A stretch of 64,000 nt of DNA from Spirodela intermedia (lineage: Eukaryota; Streptophyta; Magnoliopsida; Alismatales; Araceae): the NCBI GenBank assembly GCA_902729315.2, contig LR746276.1, positions 3,330,169-3,394,168 on the forward strand, given 5' to 3'. The notes under the pieces are model-generated. The model made no database searches. It was not told where the DNA came from and saw only the letters and a program-made list of their open reading frames with translations. The stretch's first letter is position 1. Each line of letters begins with the position of its first letter. Position numbers and translations under genes: made by a program. Positions 57,901-64,000 of the stretch are shown here, piece by piece.

Positions 57901-58430
57901 ACACCAAGTCTACGCTGGGTCAGCAAGCATCAACTCCAAGGGATCCTCCAGTCAGACCAGGATCTACCCGTGAGCAGAAGAAGGCACAGTCGGAGAGTCT
58001 CGGGAGATGCCAAAACTTCTCCTGACGTTTGTGGACCGGATCAGATCAAAACGGGATGAGGCAGGAAATATCTGCTGCGCTTAATTTCAAACAAATAGAA
58101 CTCGGGCACGACATTAAAAAGGGCGAGACACAATAACGACAGACAAAGAACAGAAACTTTATCTCCGGGTAGAGAAGAAAAGCAATGGATCCTTTGAACA
58201 GAAGAGCACGCAGTGTCCGTAATTGAAAGCATTATGGAGTAATATGAATGGAGAGAGCGCAATGATTAGAGCCGGGTAGCAGAATGAGGAGATGCGGGTA
58301 CCCGTTCTGGAAGGGGGAACCTCGACTCGACTGAACCCATGGCCGCCGCCGCCGCGCTAATCGACGCCCCGGTACCAGCCCCACCCCGGCCGCTTCCAGA
58401 ACCGTCTCCCCCGGGCCCATTCCCGGCCAT
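54909..58430 (-). CDS. At1g76660-like Pro/Ser-rich protein of unknown function, 3 exons
   Basis: Exons in transcript order: 58430-58302, 56335-55225, 55126-54909; GT-AG borders and phases agree, giving about 485 residues (Arabidopsis At1g76660 is about 431). Exon 1 encodes MAGNGPGGDGSGSGRGG, an alanine run and SVESRFPLPER. Exon 2 begins RRRWGGCFGGLSCFGSQGRA, the family signature. It continues with LLAPPSSPASF, TGPYAHETQLVSPPVFSTF, TTEPSTAPLTPPPELAHLT, SSPDVPYARFL, LYPGSPSSSLISP and EEIEAYRASFGFSADELI. Exon 3 ends with SVSDAEVDYRRSSSARE, matching the family C-terminus. Annotations call relatives hydroxyproline-rich glycoprotein-like, but no signal peptide is seen and the biochemical role is unknown. 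The exon 2 donor is ACAG|GTAAAC. Exons are very GC-rich, which produces long antisense frames. Confidence 0.88.
56336..58301 (-). other. Intron 1 of the At1g76660-like gene
   Basis: A 1.97 kb intron between the alanine-rich first exon and the RRRWGGC exon. A (TA)n run lies near 56480. No element or RNA gene was recognised in it. Confidence 0.75.
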
Positions 58431-60122
58431 GATCTCGGAAACCTGCGCGCCGTCTCACATCCTTCGCCGTCCTCGCGGAGCTGAAAATCAGATCTCCGTT
58501 GCCAAGGACCGACCAGGGTAGTAACCAGAAGCAACAGATTGGGAAAGGCGCGCGCGGCCGTACTCCCCCCTCTCCCTCCTCGCTGGAACAGATCAAGACA
58601 GCTCGTCGGGCCTTCCCGACGGGCGGCACTGAGCCGGAGAAGATCGTACGGATCTAGGGGCGCAGCCGCACGCCAGTAAAACTCCCGCTCCTCTAGCCGT
58701 CTGAAGAGAGCATCCTCTTCTCCTCCGCGGCTCCTCCTCTTCTGATCTCGCGCCGCCCCCACTGCTACTGTTGCTGCCCGCTGGGGGATGGGGCGTCCAG
58801 CTTTGTCACTTCCTCGGAGCTCCCCTGTCCCTCGTGCGCGCTGCTTCCAGCTCACGGTGGGGCGTCCTCCCCTCCCCTCTCTCTCTCTCCACTACCGCAA
58901 TAAATAGAGAGAGAAAGAGGGATAGAGATAGAGGAGGGGGGGTGGTACTCGGGGATGAGATCTTCTATTCTGTGCTTTTTAAGTGGACTCTGAGCGGGTG
59001 CCCTCACGTTGCCCTTTTCTATTTTCTCTCTCTAGACCCAGCGGCCCTCTTCTCTCTCTCCTCCTTTAAACCTTCCGACAGGAGGTCCCGTCAACGAGCG
59101 GGACATTATATGTCTCAGCGGCATCTGAGATTTGACTGTTCATGGGCCCCCCCTGTTTCTCTCTCTCTCTCTCTCTCATAAAATCGCGCCCTTTAAAGTT
59201 TTATGAGACGAGTGCCCTAGAAACAACCCCATTCGTCTGGGCATGATACTTTCCACAAAGGGGAGGGAGGGAGGTGGGCTCCTAAGGGGGGGGGGGCTCT
59301 TATTCAGCCATCTTCACATGCTCGGTCTAGCTGCCTCGTGAAAATGGTTAGAGAAATTAGAGATTATTCTGCGCGTTCAACAAACTGCTATTTTTTGTGT
59401 TATAATGATGAAAAAAATATTAAATAATTAACAAATGAGGGAGATTCTCGATAACATGTATACTTGATTGGTAGTTTAAAGGTCACTTCTAAGAAATAAG
59501 GGATTTTAATTTTATTATTTATTTATTTTTATAAATTCTCACTTGTTAAAACGTCGTCAAATGATAAATTTTGTGTTTATTATTATCTGTTTTTATTAAT
59601 TTCCGTCGACCATCGTCAGTGTGTTATCTTAATCGACTCTTTTGGTGTAGCATATATTTCTATTAAGAGGTAAATAATTATTTTTACTAATATTTTGATT
59701 TTTAATGTATTATTTATCATCGTGATATGACACTTCCATATTGTTTAGAAATAACAGAAACCGAAAATACTTCAAATAACAAACTGTGTGAACGGGTGGA
59801 ATTATGTGGGAAAGACGGCAGCCCCACTGAGATCCGATGCATGCGAATCGGAGGGTCAGGATTTTCGCTCGAATCCGGAGAACATTTCGTTTTTTCCCGC
59901 CCTCATCGGACGACCTGTTCGTTTTAGGCAAAATGTCCGTTTTTGCTTTGTTGTTCAAACTCCTGCTCCCTGTTCCTCCCTACAGGTAGAGAGCGCGGGT
60001 GCGGCGGCAGTGGTGGGAGCGACGGCAGCAGCAGCAGAGACAGCAGCTAGAAGAAGAGAAGTGTGCTCCTGCTCACTCTCTCTGCTAGTTGCCGTCCAAG
60101 CCAGCGTTTGTTTTGTCCTCTG
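58431..60122. promoter_or_regulatory. Head-to-head intergenic region between At1g76660-like gene and SMC4
   Basis: Near the minus-strand gene the sequence is GC-rich with CT/GA tracts (58880-58930, 59160-59178), as in long 5' leaders. A G run lies near 59286. Positions 59400-59760 are AT-rich. TTTCCCGC at 59893-59900 matches the E2F consensus and lies about 225 bp upstream of the SMC4 start, where such a site would suit a proliferation gene. Positions 59990-60120 are probably SMC4 leader. No TATA box was convincing. Confidence 0.5.
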
Positions 60123-61421
60123 ATGGAATCGTTCCCCTCGGCGGAGTCCGATCTCGACCATGGCGACTGTGGGAGCTTGTCGCCGGAGAGCGGGGCAAGC
60201 AGGAGGCCGCGACTATTCATCAGGGAAATGGTGATGCGAAACTTCAAGTCGTATGCCGGCGAGCAGCGGGTTGGTCCATTCCACAAGGTAAGATCTGATC
60301 TATTATCGCTGATCGTGGCTAGCGGGAGTCTGTACGTGGCCTCTTAAATGGGAGTGGCGTCGGTAATTGACCGTCATTTTTACTGCATCTGCCATCAACG
60401 AGGGCCTATAAGTGCCCATATAGACAGCAAAACATGTTCCTTTACACTGATTTTTGATGAAAGAACGGAAGGACAACGGAGGGAGAAATCCCTGGTTTGC
60501 GTCCATCGCCAGTTACTGCCCTATTAATATTCTCGCACTATTGCTGACCTCTGTTTATGTTTCAGAGTTTCACAGCAGTGGTTGGACCAAATGGGAGTGG
60601 GAAGAGCAACGTTATTGACGCTATGCTGTTTGTCTTTGGAAAGAGGGCGAAACAGGTTGTTTCTCTTTCCTTCCCTCCCTTCCCCTCCGGCCTTTGTCTT
60701 CTCCTCTGTGCCTTTCTTTGCATTTGGTTCCTAGGGCTGTTTTGCTGAAGTGAAATACCGTTGGCTTATACCCCTACTTGCTTTTTGTCCTGTGACACCT
60801 TGAAGATGCGGTTGAACAAGGTATCAGAGCTAATTCACAATTCGACCAATCACCAGAACCTGGCAAGTGCTGGCGTGTCCGTTCACTTCCAGGAGATTAT
60901 TGATCTAGTGAGTAACTGTCACTCATCGTTGAGATAGGAGAGAGTTGGAAAACCTATCTTTTCATGTCGTTCACCTGACTCATGGTTGATATGTTTGAAA
61001 TTTAGGATGATGGAACATACAAAGCTATCCCTGGCAGTGATTTTGTCATCACTAGAGTTGCATTCCGAGACAATTCATCCAAATACTATATAAATGATCG
61101 TGCAAGCAATTTCACAGAGGTCACCAAGAAATTGAAGGGGAAAGGAGTGGACTTGGATAACAACCGCTTTTTAATTCTTCAGGTTCTCAAAATTTTCCAT
61201 GCCATTTGACAAGACAATGAAATGTATTCTCCCCCGGCCCCTGCGTCCTGCCTTCTGCACTGTACTATTTAACATGTTTTTCTTTCCAAGGGTGAAGTTG
61301 AGCAGATCTCCCTCATGAAACCTAAGGCCCAAGGGCCTCATGATGAAGGGTTTTTAGAATACCTTGAGGATATTATTGGAACTAGTCAATATGTTGGGAA
61401 GATTGAAAAATCGTATCAACA
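60123..61421 (+). CDS. SMC4: SMC4, condensin core subunit (CAP-C), first 5 exons; gene continues beyond the window
   Basis: Exons: 60123-60287, 60566-60655, 60806-60907, 61006-61182, 61291-61421, all GT-AG with consistent phase, giving 221 residues. The ATPase head N-terminus is present: FIREMVMRNFKSYAGEQRVGP, Walker A GPNGSGKSN at 62-70, then MRLNKVSELIHNST, FVITRVAFRDNSSKYYIN and the Q-loop region RFLILQGEVEQISLMKP around 173-188. These are near-identical to plant SMC4. Protein and partner SMC2 form the condensin ATPase that compacts mitotic chromosomes (homology). The start at 60123 is the first in-frame ATG. The coding sequence stops at the splice donor CA|GTGAGT at 61422; the next exon, expected to begin the coiled coil, is not in the remaining 2.6 kb. 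Confidence 0.95.
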
Positions 61422-64000
61422 GTGAGTTCATTTCATTTTCTCCCATTTTTAAAAGTTTTAGTTACTCTCTGAAACCTCATGCTGAATTAATACAACGTTT
61501 CTTGCTTCTTCTGATGTTTTTTAATTGTAAATGTATTATTAAATATATACACACCCAAATTTGCTAATTTTCCAGACGCTTTTTCTATATTGATAACAAC
61601 TGATGTCACAGTTCTTGACACTGCGTCGTATTTGATGTTTGAAATCTCATATTGCATTTCTCGTGCATATCTTGGTGTTCCAGTAGTAGGGAACTTGTTT
61701 TTATTTCTTCTGTATATTCTCTAGGGTATGTTAATTCCAAGAAATAGAGTTCTTAGTCATCTATTGTGCACTGGGAAACTGCACGTCCTGATAGATTGGT
61801 TTTATAAAACATGTACGAACCTCAATGTGGTGTCATCAAAGTCTTAATCTATGCAGTTGAAGCTTTGATTTTATTGACTGGGTACTTAAGAGAGTGATGA
61901 AGGGATGCCCTGCTATTTAGTTTTTGGTCCTTGGTTTTTTTTATTACTTTTGAGTGAAACCTAGGATATTCCACCGATGAAACTATGTGTTTTGAATAAC
62001 TGAGGTAGGGAGTTTCTGAATTTTAGTTCGTGTGCTTGGTTTTCTCTCATTTGGGTGAAAATCAGAAAGAAATTACATCGACAGAATTAGAAAAATACTA
62101 TGCATTGATACTTTTTGTTGAGGAAGGATGATACTCTTTGCCTGTATCGATAGTCACAACCTTTATTGTTTGTAAGACTCATGGGCAAATGGTCCCTAGT
62201 CTTTTTATTCTTTATAGGTTTAATGTATCTAGTTGTTGTAGCTGACTCTATTCCAGTCCCTCTATTTCAAGGGGATGGAGAAAAATACCAATAGTTGAAT
62301 GCCATTTGATCTTTTCAACACCTACCGACCCTCAAATTATCCAATATTTTGAAATTCATGGCACAGTTATTTATGATATGACAATCTAATATCCTTAGGT
62401 AAAATGGAATCTTCCTCAAGTCTCACTCATGTACAGCTCATGGCAGCGTGATGAATCTTTTTGGTAGCACAAATGCTTCAATAGATGAGGAAATCACACA
62501 TGCCACATGAAAATTATGAACTCATGTATGCTTAATGATCACATGAAATAAATATCTATTCAAGAAAAATATTTGGAGCTAAAATTCACTATCCTAGGGA
62601 AAATGCTTAATATTGTTACAAGGTCGGAACCCTTTTGCTGGGTTTTGAAAGTATTTCAGTTCCAAATATTTTGAGAATGGCCTAATTTTTACGCAGTAGG
62701 TCATAAAAAATGCTACATGGGGAAACCATGCATTATGCAAGAAGAATTGTGGCTTGTGTGACAATTAACTAGCTTGGGAGGGTACTCAAACCTTTGCCAA
62801 ACTTAGGTGAGACCTGGACAGGTGAGAGCTGTGATATCGGATCATTATTCTGTGAAATTTGATGCTCCATGATTAATCAGCAATGCACATACCTATTACG
62901 CTCATGGAACTAAACCTGTATAATTAACTAGATGAGTTGCCATAGTATCACATTTTACGTTGCTGCTAGACTCATGCTTGTACACTGGGTATCGATCTAC
63001 ATGTGTAGATACATGTGGATAGATCTACTTCCGGGATACCATTGCCATCGACAACTAGCAGATATGGAAACAACTCTTTGATCGAATAGGTCATGCCATG
63101 CCACGTAGCAGGGATACAAAATCAATCAAGTTATGCATCTGTATGTGTATGTAATAGTATAATAATGACTCCCAAAGGTGAGTTTTTTATGGAGAGTTTA
63201 AGTTTTTTCGGGCATTATGTAATATTGGGGATTTAATAGACGTAGCATCAGCCATCAAATTTCAGCTAATAGTTCCTTAGGTAATTAATTCCTTGATACG
63301 GGATGAAGTTACTGCTTCATATTCACATTGGGAAGCGTCATGATGTCAGACGGTAGAACTGGGGACCGTCATTTGTATGAGACTGCACTGTGCTGGAGTG
63401 TCACTACCGCTGATGAATGACGTGCCTGAGCAGTCAGTTACGTGTGTTTGAATGGCCAGTATTTTTATCTTGATAAACCCATTACATTTGACAATGTTGT
63501 CCGAAGTATGAACATTGAATAACAAGGCTCGATTGAAGATGTCACTGGTTGAGTTATGTGGAGCCTAGTTATTGCCCTAGCACAGTTAGAATGTAGATTG
63601 GCCTTCATAATACGCTTGGAATTGGCAAGCTCCCTTCTTGGGGTAGAACCCTTGAGTCAAATATATTTTGTGTGAAAATATCCTGGCGGTTAATTCAGCA
63701 CAGTTAGTTGATTGTTGCCTCAGTTGGGCTTTTACTCATAGGAAGAAGAGGGAAGGCTATACATCTCATTTATTTGTGGCAGATGGGGGGAGAACAAGAA
63801 AAACTTGTCACAGTTATCACTCTCCACGGTCTGAAGTCTCTGATTGATGCTAGATATTTTAAAGGTTTACACCTACGTTAACTGCACATTAGTTTTCAAA
63901 TATAACTTTATGCATGTATGCAATCTTCTTGATTTTGGTCCTCATCTAATGAAAACACAATTGATGCAGTGCCCCATTTTTCAAGCTCTTTTCAACCTTC
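61422..64000 (+). other. Long SMC4 intron, open at the window edge
   Basis: At least 2.58 kb without any segment that fits the SMC4 coiled coil. A short imperfect palindrome built on 'agatctac' and 'tacatgtg' lies near 62990-63030. The rest is ordinary AT-rich sequence, possibly containing old insertions that I cannot name. Confidence 0.65.

Noticed and set aside
58232-58855. Minus-strand 207-codon frame MSWKQRARGTGE...
   Set aside because: It overlaps exon 1 of the At1g76660-like gene in another frame and has no conserved content.

Overview
The window is nuclear DNA of a flowering plant. It has spliced genes with plant-only or plant-type products, Ty3/gypsy retrotransposon debris, CT/GA-rich leaders and microsatellites. 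GC-rich 5' exons grading into AT-rich introns and 3' exons suggest a monocot, but that is an inference. No bacterial, phage or CRISPR-like content was seen. All gene models below were joined by hand from splice junctions, reading frame and remembered family similarity. No alignment or transcript was available.

Layout. Positions 1-14.3 kb are a graveyard of nested, broken Ty3/gypsy elements in both orientations. They include a strongly AT-rich tandem array of about 13 units of roughly 265 bp (10.39-13.76 kb) that seems to lie between the LTR/primer-binding region and the gag remnant of one minus-strand element. Positions 15.9-24.1 kb (+) hold an ABC1K3-type plastid atypical kinase in 7 exons; its 3.7 kb second intron carries a 5S-rRNA-like relic and a 200 bp duplication. 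Positions 28.1-36.4 kb (-) hold a PXN-type peroxisomal NAD carrier in 10 exons. Positions 37.2-50.0 kb (+) hold AUG6/HAUS6 of the augmin complex in 13 exons, with one GC-AG intron. Positions 50-54.9 kb are a mosaic: inverted LTR ends, an LTR-like segment and a frameshifted piece of a CNOT2-like gene. Positions 54.9-58.4 kb (-) hold an At1g76660-like proline/serine-rich protein in 3 exons. Positions 60.1-61.4 kb (+) hold the first 5 exons of SMC4 (condensin); the gene runs off the window inside a long intron.

Gene order gives two head-to-head pairs. PXN and AUG6 have 736 bp between start codons, with two G-boxes and an E2F-like site. The At1g76660-like gene and SMC4 have about 1.7 kb between start codons, with an E2F-like site near SMC4. 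There are two tail-to-tail intervals, the second filled with transposon debris. The genes do not form a pathway, although AUG6 (spindle microtubule nucleation) and SMC4 (chromosome condensation) are both mitotic. I found no convincing undescribed system. The most unusual items are the satellite inside a retroelement leader, the CNOT2 fragment beside LTR debris, the 5S relic and the GC-AG intron.
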